Positions 54,249-62,010 of a DNA stretch of 64,000 nt are shown here, piece by piece; within the stretch, counting starts at the first letter, position 1; each line of letters starts with the position of its first letter. The position numbers were made by a program, and so were the translations under genes. The notes below the pieces were generated by a model that saw nothing but the letters and a program-made list of their open reading frames with translations, was not told the origin of the DNA and did not search any database. Source of the stretch: Pseudoalteromonas luteoviolacea (GTDB lineage Bacteria > Pseudomonadota > Gammaproteobacteria > Enterobacterales > Alteromonadaceae); assembly GCF_021654285.1 (NCBI RefSeq), contig NZ_JAKFZS010000003.1, forward strand, positions 124,001 to 188,000, in the 5' to 3' direction.

Positions 54249-54881
54249 TTAGTGCAAACCGCCCAAATACTTTGACAAAATCTCAATATCTTTGTCTGTC
54301 AATTTTGCAGCGATATCCCTCATCATACCATTAGCATCGTTGCCCCGAGTACCATCACGGAACTTGATAAGCTGAGCCTTGATATATTCAGGATGTTGAA
54401 ACGAAATTTTCGGGAATTGCGCCAAAGATGTCCCATTACCTCTTGGGCCATGACATGCCATACACGAAGGGATCCCTCGCTCAGCATCACCCGCTCGGTA
54501 TAGCTTTTGACCAGTTTGAACAACGTCTTCTGGGGTTGTGCCTGCACTCATTGGCATACTTGCAAAATAGGCTGACAAATCTTTCATGTCTTGATCCGAC
54601 AACGGCATGGCCATGCCACTCATCACTGGATCCATACGGCCTTTAGCACCACCTGATGTCATACCCAACTTAAACTCTTTGAGCTGTTTATACATATAAT
54701 CAGCATGCTGACCTGCAATTTTTGGATACATGGTTACAGGGGCGTTGCCATTTGGTCCATGACATGCTGCACACGTTGCCGCCTTAGCCTTACCAGCTTC
54801 GGCGTCCCCATCGAATGCTACTGCGCTGTTGAATGACAGCGTGCCAAGCAGCATAGTTAAAGATAATGCTATTTTTTTCAT
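54249..54881 (-). CDS. Cytochrome c4 (dihaem)
   Basis: 210 aa. Signal peptide (cleaved near AVAFDGD), then two cytochrome c domains with CAACH near residue 36 and CMACH near 139, each followed by a conserved Met-bearing segment (MDPVMSGMAMP; NGMMRD). Periplasmic electron carrier to terminal oxidases. Divergent from engB. Confidence 0.93.
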   Translation of the reverse strand: MKKIALSLTMLLGTLSFNSAVAFDGDAEAGKAKAATCAACHGPNGNAPVTMYPKIAGQHADYMYKQLKEFKLGMTSGGAKGRMDPVMSGMAMPLSDQDMKDLSAYFASMPMSAGTTPEDVVQTGQKLYRAGDAERGIPSCMACHGPRGNGTSLAQFPKISFQHPEYIKAQLIKFRDGTRGNDANGMMRDIAAKLTDKDIEILSKYLGGLH

Positions 54882-55233
54882 GGTAAATTCTCTGTTCCGA
54901 CCCTGTAACTATCTGTTTAAATGAAATACGCTAAATTTCACCGAAATAAACAGATACTAATCTGTGCACATTGACTTAAATTTATTAAGTGACGCTCAAT
55001 GTTTATTGCTTTACCTTGTAATATTTAGATACTACACGATAAAAAAAGCCCCGCCATGCTTAGTGGCTATTATAAAACTGCTAATTTATAGGTAATTGAC
55101 ATAGATTAAACTTAGTCCAGAAATTCTCTTGACGCTGCTAAAAATTGCCGACTTTCTCAGCTTTTGCATTGTGTGCCAGATGTAATAAAATAGGTATGAA
55201 TTAAAGAATCAAGCAATCCGCCTAGGAGTTAGA
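54882..55233. other. Divergent intergenic region between cytochrome c4 and engB
   Basis: Contains the engB promoter and presumably that of cytochrome c4. On the minus strand GCCA/TGGC followed by GGGGC and seven T (55041-55068) is a weak terminator-like element with no gene before it. No Spot 42 sequence was recognised. Confidence 0.45.
55164..55191 (+). promoter_or_regulatory. Sigma-70 promoter of engB
   Basis: TTGCAT (55164-55169), 16-base spacer, TAAAAT (55186-55191), 43 bases before the start codon. Confidence 0.6.
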
Positions 55234-55878
55234 GTGTTAAAATCTCGTATGCCATATAACCGCGCTACTTTCATCACCAGCGCACCTGATATTACCCGCC
55301 TACCTGCAGACAGTGGCATAGAGGTCGCATTTGCTGGGCGTTCTAACGCTGGCAAGTCTAGTGCTTTGAATACATTGACAGATCAAAAATTGGCACGCAC
55401 CAGTAAAACCCCTGGCCGTACCCAGTTGATCAATACCTTTGCTCTCGATGAAGACAAGCGCCTGATTGACTTACCTGGTTACGGTTTTGCTAAAGTCCCC
55501 ATTGAGATGAAGAAGAAATGGCAGAAGTCTTTAGGCGAATATTTGCAAAAAAGACAGAGCCTAAAAGGCATTGTGGTTTTAATGGATATCCGCCACCCTA
55601 TGAAAGATTTAGATATGGATCTCATCAATTGGGCTGTAGGAAGTAATATTCCGGTACTTGCACTGCTGACAAAAGCGGACAAATTAAAGCAAGGCAAACG
55701 CAAAGCCGAAGTTTTACAAGTACGAAAAGCCCTTTCTGAACTAGACGGCGATATCACTGTGCATGCCTTTTCATCGTTAAAAGGACTTGGACTAAAAGAG
55801 CTTGCTTGGCAGCTCGATGATTGGTTCCTAGGACCTTATGTAAAAGAAGAAGCGGACGATAACGAGCCAAACAACTAG
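55234..55878 (+). CDS. engB: Ribosome biogenesis GTPase EngB (YihA/YsxC)
   Basis: 214 aa from a GTG at 55234, five bases after AGGAG; the ATG at 55249 lacks one. GTPase motifs: [13 protein letters not shown] (G1), GRTQLINTF (G2), DLPGYG (G3), LLTKADKL (G4), FSSLKGLG (G5). It acts in 50S subunit assembly. The stop overlaps the convergent DUF1285 gene. Confidence 0.95.
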   Translation: MLKSRMPYNRATFITSAPDITRLPADSGIEVAFAGRSNAGKSSALNTLTDQKLARTSKTPGRTQLINTFALDEDKRLIDLPGYGFAKVPIEMKKKWQKSLGEYLQKRQSLKGIVVLMDIRHPMKDLDMDLINWAVGSNIPVLALLTKADKLKQGKRKAEVLQVRKALSELDGDITVHAFSSLKGLGLKELAWQLDDWFLGPYVKEEADDNEPNN

Positions 55879-56414
55879 GTTAGCTCGTACGCCTGTCCTG
55901 CGGAGTGCAATGTCATCGACTGTCGTTGCTCATTGTACTTCGCAATCTCTACCCATTGATAATAGACATTGCGCTCAACACGCGCGCACAACCCATAATT
56001 TAGCTGTAAATGCGGAACTTGCTGGTCTTTATACTCTGCCATGTACAAAGGAAATGCCTTACAGATAGGCCATAGCCTACCCAAATTATCTTCGCAGATA
56101 ATCGTTGGCTCAACCTTATATTGCTGTGCAACTTCAGACACATGCCAAGCAACAATAATAAATGGACTTTCTTCTACAGTGACTGGACATGTTTCAGACG
56201 GCGTTTTCAGAGTATATTCACCCTGCTCACAACTGAGCACACTGGCAAATAAGCGCACCAATGCGAGACGTTTAATCTCATCCCCTTGATGAAACCAACG
56301 TCCTGCGCCATCAATTAAAAATGTGCCTACACCACACTCTCCAGCTTGCCAATGCTCCGTCGGTGAATGTGCAGACACATAGTGCGCTATTAACTGTTCC
56401 AGTTTATCTGTCAT
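55875..56414 (-). CDS. DUF1285 family protein
   Basis: 179 aa without signal peptide. Features: [34 protein letters not shown] as the N-terminal core, [18 protein letters not shown], and [14 protein letters not shown]. The match to DUF1285 is from general pattern. Unknown function. The last four bases overlap engB on the opposite strand. Confidence 0.75.
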   Translation of the reverse strand: MTDKLEQLIAHYVSAHSPTEHWQAGECGVGTFLIDGAGRWFHQGDEIKRLALVRLFASVLSCEQGEYTLKTPSETCPVTVEESPFIIVAWHVSEVAQQYKVEPTIICEDNLGRLWPICKAFPLYMAEYKDQQVPHLQLNYGLCARVERNVYYQWVEIAKYNEQRQSMTLHSAGQAYELT

Positions 56415-56970
56415 GAAAAACCAAATTAAATGTCACAGGAACAGTTTGTGCGATGCTAGTTAAACCTGCCAACTTGCGTAAGACTTCAATCCCATCAGTC
56501 AGGTCAAAATCACGGCTATTAATCAGTACTGCACGCAGTGGTGATACTTGCAATGTTCTTGTCTGTTTGTTCACCATAAGATCCAGCTTTAACACCAAGC
56601 TTTTACCATGCAAATTAAGTGTAACTGGTACTGCTTTAAGCACTTGAGGACCCGTATTGAGCTGGGATAACCATGGCTTAATGTCAGCCTTAATGGTTGC
56701 TGTTTGATATTGAGAAACATCAAAAAGCACTTTTTTCATGCGCTCATTTCTGATTGGGATCAGAGATTCAATACTGCTCAAATCAATCTCTATACTCAAC
56801 TGGCCTAACTCAGTGATCTCGCCAGACAGTGATGTGAAATGATGATTCTCAGCAACACTATTTAATTTTATAGAGGTGAAGCTCAAATCACTCAGCTCAT
56901 TATTTAGCTGCCAAGCGGGCACCGCTTGAGACATTAAGCATAAGCTACCCAAAAGAAAAGGCTTAAGCAT
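56404..56970 (-). CDS. YceI family periplasmic protein
   Basis: 188 aa with a signal peptide (cleaved near VPAWQL). YceI lipocalin-like fold: LSFTSIKLNSVAENHHFTSLSG, IEIDLSSIESLIPIRNERMKKVLFD, TLNLHGKSLVLKLDLMV and DGIEVLRKLAGLTSI, here given as separate pieces. The family binds polyprenoids. It overlaps the DUF1285 start by 11 bases, forming a two-gene operon. Confidence 0.85.
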   Translation of the reverse strand: MLKPFLLGSLCLMSQAVPAWQLNNELSDLSFTSIKLNSVAENHHFTSLSGEITELGQLSIEIDLSSIESLIPIRNERMKKVLFDVSQYQTATIKADIKPWLSQLNTGPQVLKAVPVTLNLHGKSLVLKLDLMVNKQTRTLQVSPLRAVLINSRDFDLTDGIEVLRKLAGLTSIAQTVPVTFNLVFHDR

Positions 56971-57093
56971 GACATATTCCTATTTGTAAAATTTTTCACA
57001 TCTTAACAAATAAATATGGAGAGAGTTAGATTTACACCTACTGATCAATATTTGATATGGCGAACTTTTAAAAGACTGTCAGATATTATTACA

Positions 57094-57222
57094 AAGAGAA
57101 AAGCCGGCTCGTATAAACCTTTTACGAGCCGTTATAGCAATCTGGGGAGAAGCTATCAATACACAGTATCCTCTTTCGAGAGATACATCATCAACAGGAT
57201 GTCCTACAGGATGAGGACGCGG
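57094..57222 (-). ncRNA. Candidate structured small RNA downstream of polA
   Basis: The minus strand between the polA terminator and the YceI gene ends in a perfect nine-pair hairpin CGGCTCGTA/TACGAGCCG followed by GCTTTTCTCTTT. Upstream are three more hairpins: GTCCT/AGGAC, GTATCTCTC-GAAA-GAGGATAC (nine pairs, one G-U, GNRA tetraloop) and ATAGC/GCTAT with a pyrimidine-rich loop containing CTTCTCCCC. TTTATT-17-TAAAGT (to 57226) is a weak promoter that sets the inferred 5' end. Spot 42 occupies this position after polA in E. coli, but I see no sequence similarity. Confidence 0.5.
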
Positions 57223-57375
57223 CGAACTTTAGCAAATAGCCATCTAGAAATAAACAGCACAAAGCAAATAACGAGCCAATTTGATAAATATTAAACAAAA
57301 GAGTGATGTTTTTTACGTTAACTTTACACCAACCCAGCTAATTCGGGACACAGAGGGGGTTTTATGCAAGGAAAA

Positions 57376-57401
57376 TAAAAAAGCATGGCTAGGCCATGCT
57401 T
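57376..57401 (-). terminator. polA terminator
   Basis: AAGCATGGC / GCCATGCTT stem with loop CTA followed by TTTTATTTT on the minus strand, 29 bases after the polA stop. Confidence 0.85.
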
Positions 57402-57429
57402 TTATGTGTAAACGCTAATAAGCAGTTAA

Positions 57430-60180
57430 TTAATGGGCTTGTTCCCAGTTTTCACCGTGGTCGGCTTCCACCACAAGCGGCACATCTAATTGCGCAGCTT
57501 CGCTCATTAAGCTGCAAATTTTCTCGCTAAATTCATCAACCTTATCGGCGCTGATCTCAAAAACCAATTCATCGTGTACTTGCATTAATAGCTTAATTTC
57601 ATCTTGGCTATGTGTTTGCAGCCACTGATGTACTTTGATCATGGCTTTTTTAATGATATCAGCAGCGGTTCCCTGCATTGGTGCATTGATTGCAGCACGT
57701 TCAGCAGCTTTACGACGCGCACCGTTACGTGCCTTAATATCAGGTAAATAAAGACGACGACCAAACAACGTCTCAACATACCCTTGCTCAGCCGCCTTTT
57801 CACGCGTGCTCTCCATATACTCTAAAACACCCGGGAAGCGCTCAAAGTATTTATCCATATAATGCTGTGCTTCATTACGTGGGATATCTAACTGGCGCGC
57901 AAGACCAAATGCACTCATACCGTAGATCAAGCCAAAGTTTACCGCTTTCGCTTTTCGGCGCATATCCGAGGTCACTTCTTCCAGTGGCACTGAAAATACT
58001 TCTGAAGCCGTTGCACTATGCACATCTTTGCCTTGCGCAAATGCGCTTAGCAAACCTTTATCCTGAGATAAGTGCGCCATAATTCTCAGCTCAATTTGGC
58101 TGTAGTCGGCCGCTAAAATCACATGCCCTTGATCTGCGACAAACGCTTGGCGGATCCGACGCCCTGCTTCATTACGAATTGGAATGTTTTGCAAGTTCGG
58201 ATCGCTGGAGCTTAAACGACCTGTTGCAGTCACAGCTTGATGATATGAAGTGTGTACACGTTGCGTATCCGCGTTAACCAGCTTTGGTAATTTGTCTGTA
58301 TAGGTCGACTTCAACTTTGCCAAGCCACGGTGTTCGATGATGAGCTTTGGCAAAGGATAATCATGCGCTAATTCCTGTAGCACTTCCTCAGCGGTAGAAG
58401 GTGCACCTTTTGGTGTTTTCTTCAAAATTGGCAACCCAAGCTTTTCAAACAAGATTGCTTGTAATTGCTTTGTGGAGCTTAAGTTAAACTCTTCTTCAGC
58501 CAAGGTATATGCTTCTTGTTCTAGCTCTGCTAAGCGCTTTTCAATTTCTAAGCTTTGTTCACCTAGCATGGTGCTGTCAATTTGAACGCCCGTTCGCTCC
58601 ATATCAGAAAGAACATTGATCAATGGCAATTCAATATCCTTAAACACACCCACTAGACTCGACTCTTTCTCTAATAGCGGCCATAAATGCTGGTGCAACC
58701 GAAGCGTAATATCGGCATCTTCAGCTGCATAAGGCGCCGCTTTATCAAGCTCTATTTGATTGAATGTAAGCTGCTTTTTACCCTTGCCAGCGATATCTTC
58801 AAAGCTGATATTTTTGTGGCCTAAATACTTCAGTGCCAATGAGTCCATATCATGTCTGGTACCCACACTGTTAAAGACATAAGACTCAAGCATAGTATCA
58901 AATGCGATGCCATTTAATGTGATACCCGCACGGGCCAGTACGCTTTTATCATACTTTAAATTTTGCCCTACTTTTTTAATGCTTTCATCTTCTAAGATCG
59001 GCTGTAAATGTTCAAACACCAAGTCTTTATCTAACTGTTCAGGCGCACCCATATAGTCGTGCGTTAAAGGTAAATACGCCGCTTCACCAGCTTCAACCGC
59101 GAAGCTCATACCCACCAAGTCTGCCTGCATGTAATCTAGACTGGTTGTTTCAGTGTCAAAGGCAAAAACATCTGCGCCCTTGAGCTTTTCCACCCAAACT
59201 TTTAACTGCTCAACCGTTAAAATTGTTTCATAATTGCCTTCAATCTCTGGCTGTTGCGCTGCGACAGCCGCTGGCGCTTTGCTGTCCGCTGCTGACTTAC
59301 CATCGAGCAGTTCACTCAACCAACGCTTGAACTCACATTGACCGTATAACTCAACCAATCGATCTTTGTCCATCGGTTGGATTTTAAATGTATCGAGCTC
59401 TTCCTCAACATCACAATCCAGTTTGATGGTCGCTAGCTCATATGAAAGCTCAAGCTGAGCTTTATGCTCTTCTAGCTTTTTCGCCATGCTTTTTGAGCCA
59501 CGAAAACCAAGTGGTGCAATTTCATCTAGGTTATCGTAAAGCGTGGTAATTGAGCCTAGGCCTTGTAACATTGCCAACGCCGTTTTTTCACCAACGCCTG
59601 GCACGCCAGGAATGTTATCGACCTTGTCACCCATCAAGGCAAGGAAATCAATGATCAGCTCAGGACCAATACCAAACTTATCCACCACGCCTGCCGGATC
59701 TAAAACCGTATCCGTCATTGTATTGATTAACGTCACATGCTCATTAACTAACTGAGCCATGTCTTTATCACCCGTACTTATCAAAACATGACGCTTTTGC
59801 TCAGAAGCAATACGAGAGAAAGTACCAATAACGTCATCTGCTTCGACACCAGCAATACTGACCAGTGGCAGACCCATTGCTTTTATGATCTCATGGATTG
59901 GCTCAATCTGCGTACGCAAATCATCGGGCATCGGCGGGCGATTTGCCTTGTACTCAGAATACATATCATTTCTGAACGTTGGCCCTTTAGCATCAAATAT
60001 CACGACCATGTGGCTAGGATCAAATTGCTTAAGTAAGCTCTTAAGCATATTGATTACCCCATAGATTGCGCCAGTGGCTTCCCCCTGAGAATTTGTCAAA
60101 TGCGGTGGCGCATGATAAGCGCGGAATAAATAGGAAGAACCATCCACCAAAATTAAAGGGTTTTCTGGGATCTGAGGCAT
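57430..60180 (-). CDS. polA: DNA polymerase I
   Basis: 916 aa with all three domains. 5' nuclease 1-290 ([34 protein letters not shown]); 3'-5' proofreading exonuclease about 310-510 with acidic motif [11 protein letters not shown] and [12 protein letters not shown], so active; polymerase 520-916 with motif [13 protein letters not shown], the O helix [19 protein letters not shown] and motif [11 protein letters not shown]. It fills gaps after Okazaki fragment maturation and excision repair. Confidence 0.98.
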   Translation of the reverse strand: MPQIPENPLILVDGSSYLFRAYHAPPHLTNSQGEATGAIYGVINMLKSLLKQFDPSHMVVIFDAKGPTFRNDMYSEYKANRPPMPDDLRTQIEPIHEIIKAMGLPLVSIAGVEADDVIGTFSRIASEQKRHVLISTGDKDMAQLVNEHVTLINTMTDTVLDPAGVVDKFGIGPELIIDFLALMGDKVDNIPGVPGVGEKTALAMLQGLGSITTLYDNLDEIAPLGFRGSKSMAKKLEEHKAQLELSYELATIKLDCDVEEELDTFKIQPMDKDRLVELYGQCEFKRWLSELLDGKSAADSKAPAAVAAQQPEIEGNYETILTVEQLKVWVEKLKGADVFAFDTETTSLDYMQADLVGMSFAVEAGEAAYLPLTHDYMGAPEQLDKDLVFEHLQPILEDESIKKVGQNLKYDKSVLARAGITLNGIAFDTMLESYVFNSVGTRHDMDSLALKYLGHKNISFEDIAGKGKKQLTFNQIELDKAAPYAAEDADITLRLHQHLWPLLEKESSLVGVFKDIELPLINVLSDMERTGVQIDSTMLGEQSLEIEKRLAELEQEAYTLAEEEFNLSSTKQLQAILFEKLGLPILKKTPKGAPSTAEEVLQELAHDYPLPKLIIEHRGLAKLKSTYTDKLPKLVNADTQRVHTSYHQAVTATGRLSSSDPNLQNIPIRNEAGRRIRQAFVADQGHVILAADYSQIELRIMAHLSQDKGLLSAFAQGKDVHSATASEVFSVPLEEVTSDMRRKAKAVNFGLIYGMSAFGLARQLDIPRNEAQHYMDKYFERFPGVLEYMESTREKAAEQGYVETLFGRRLYLPDIKARNGARRKAAERAAINAPMQGTAADIIKKAMIKVHQWLQTHSQDEIKLLMQVHDELVFEISADKVDEFSEKICSLMSEAAQLDVPLVVEADHGENWEQAH

Positions 60181-60601
60181 AATATTTTTGGATCCTAATA
60201 AATGAAATTGAATAACTCGCTAAGGATGCCACAAGGCATAGCATAAAACGAGAGGAGTGCAATGAAACTTAACAAGGAAAAACTGTGGATAACTTTGTAG
60301 ATAAACATAAGAAAGGCACCAGCGATAAATTAAAGCTAGTGTTCTAATACATACAACGCACTGATAAATATAGTAAAATACACAAACTAAATTTCATACA
60401 ATAAAATATGAATTTGTGGAAATGTATTAACTCATGTATTTTTCACCATAGAGAACTGGTGATAAAACGACCCGTTATTTCGAGCGGACGCGTATACTAA
60501 CATAAATGATCAAAGATCAAAGCAGATCCTTTATATTTTTTTTCACAGTTGGTCACCTTACATTGAATATAGTAGGCACAATAAGCCTTAGGAGATAAAA
60601 A
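60181..60601. other. Divergent intergenic region between polA and elbB
   Basis: About 420 bases with the polA and elbB promoters. It holds two DnaA-box-like sites (listed separately) and AGGAG at 60593-60597 for elbB. No convincing small gene; a 12-codon ORF at 60262 is noted among the rejected items. Confidence 0.5.
60284..60304 (+). promoter_or_regulatory. Tandem DnaA-box-like sites upstream of polA
   Basis: TGTGGATAA (60284-60292) is a perfect R1-type DnaA box; TGTAGATAA (60296-60304) has one mismatch. They lie about 105-125 bases upstream of polA on its coding-opposite strand. Confidence 0.4.
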
Positions 60602-61255
60602 ATGAAACAAGTAGCAATCATTTTTAGTGGTTGTGGAGTATTTGATGGTGCAGAGATCCATGAATCTGTATTGACCATGCTTCATCTAGCACAGCAAGGC
60701 ATTGCATACCGCTGCTTTGCCCCAAATATTGAACAGTATCATGTTATTAATCATATAACCGGTGAAGAGCAAGCGGAATCTCGCAATGTATTAACTGAAG
60801 CTGCACGTATTGCACGTGGAGAAATTCAAGATTTAGCAGAGCTTAACGTGGATGATTTTGCTGCCTTAGTGATCCCAGGTGGATTTGGCGTTGCTAAAAA
60901 CTTATCTGATTTTGCGTTCAAAGGCGCACAGTCACAAGTGCTTGAGTCACTTAAATCAATATGTCAGCAATTCAACAGCAAAGAGAAGCCGGTCACGTAT
61001 CTATGTATTGCACCAGCTCTGATCGGCCATATTCATCAACCAGGTACGAAAGCAACCATTGGCACAGATGCTGACACTGCTGCGGCTGTGAATGCGCTCG
61101 GCGCTGAGCACGTAGAATGTGCGGTTACAGACATTGTTGTCGACGAGCAGCAAAAAGTAATTAGTACGCCTGCGTACATGCTGGCAAGTAACATCGTTGA
61201 AGCATCAGCGGGCATCGAAAAAGCAATAAAACGCCTCGCACAACTGATCGATTAA
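60602..61255 (+). CDS. elbB: Isoprenoid biosynthesis glyoxalase ElbB
   Basis: 217 aa DJ-1/PfpI-like protein. VAIIFSGCGVFDGAEIHESV, ALVIPGGFGVAKNLSDFAFKG and TYLCIAPALIG, where the nucleophile elbow carries Cys, are ElbB marks. E. coli ElbB (GlxII-like) has weak glyoxalase activity and affects isoprenoid yield. Ribosome site AGGAG is four to five bases upstream. Monocistronic. Confidence 0.92.
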   Translation: MKQVAIIFSGCGVFDGAEIHESVLTMLHLAQQGIAYRCFAPNIEQYHVINHITGEEQAESRNVLTEAARIARGEIQDLAELNVDDFAALVIPGGFGVAKNLSDFAFKGAQSQVLESLKSICQQFNSKEKPVTYLCIAPALIGHIHQPGTKATIGTDADTAAAVNALGAEHVECAVTDIVVDEQQKVISTPAYMLASNIVEASAGIEKAIKRLAQLID

Positions 61256-61462
61256 ACGCGCAATTACTTGCTCACAATAAATTTGCTTGGTTTTAAGCAT
61301 AAACGACCAAATCTTTGCCCTAACGCAATAAAAGATGTTTTTTATACGCTTAAGATCAAGTTTAAATTTTAACTAATTTGGTGGTGACGTTATACTCAAT
61401 TAGGAACCGTCATCCGTCGTGCTTCGTGATCGAAGACATTAAATTTGAAGTGAGCAAGGTAA

Positions 61463-61852
61463 ATGAAGAAACTGTCAGCAGCACTCTTAATGCTATCCAC
61501 GGCCGCCGTCGCCCAGCCGTATGATAATTCTCTAACCGAAGAAGCCATCAAAAAGCGATTAGCGCCGATAGGTTCAGTCTATTTAGCGGGTGCACAAGAC
61601 ACTGCAGCCGCAGCACCATCGGGCCCACGCTCTGGTGAGCAAATCTACCAAGCCTCTTGTTTTGCCTGCCATGGTACAGGTGCACTGGGTGCGCCAAAAA
61701 CAGCGGATGATTGGGCTGCGCGTTTAAGTAAAGGTCCTGACGTACTGCTTGACCACGCCATCAATGGATTCAATGCAATGCCACCAAAAGGCACTTGTAT
61801 GGATTGTAGCGACGAAGAAATCCAAGCTGCTATCGACTTCATGCTAAAATAA
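61463..61852 (+). CDS. Cytochrome c5 (monohaem)
   Basis: 129 aa with a signal peptide (cleaved near AVAQPYD). One haem site CFACH near residue 71 with GTGALGAPKT, an axial Met in FNAMPPKG and the c5-specific second cysteine pair CMDC. Periplasmic electron carrier. Confidence 0.92.
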   Translation: MKKLSAALLMLSTAAVAQPYDNSLTEEAIKKRLAPIGSVYLAGAQDTAAAAPSGPRSGEQIYQASCFACHGTGALGAPKTADDWAARLSKGPDVLLDHAINGFNAMPPKGTCMDCSDEEIQAAIDFMLK

Positions 61853-62010
61853 AACCGTTTAAAAAATAGAGACAAACCCTCGCATATTTGTCTCTATTAG
61901 TGCAAAATGTTTGTCTAGTAACTGAATTAACATTTTGCACTTGACCCCTCAAGTCAAAAGTGAAAATATAAAGTTTAATAAATAAACAATAACAGCCTTT
62001 GGTTTTATCA
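61853..62010. repeat. Two perfect 12-bp inverted repeats upstream of the GAF-GGDEF gene
   Basis: AATAGAGACAAA (61865-61876) with TTTGTCTCTATT (61887-61898), then GTGCAAAATGTT (61900-61911) with AACATTTTGCAC (61929-61940). The first may end the cytochrome c5 transcript although no T run follows. The second lies about 70-110 bases before the next start codon and could be an operator or RNA hairpin. Confidence 0.55.

Noticed and set aside
54882..55100. Possible Spot 42 or other sRNA near engB
   Set aside because: Only a four-pair stem before the T run and no Spot 42 sequence match.
57016..57294. 92-aa plus-strand ORF
   Set aside because: No ribosome site, no recognisable domain, and it lies across hairpins and a terminator that belong to a minus-strand RNA.
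60262..60300. 12-codon ORF with GAGGAG upstream, divergent from polA
   Set aside because: Too short to support; no terminator or downstream gene in reach that would make it a leader peptide.
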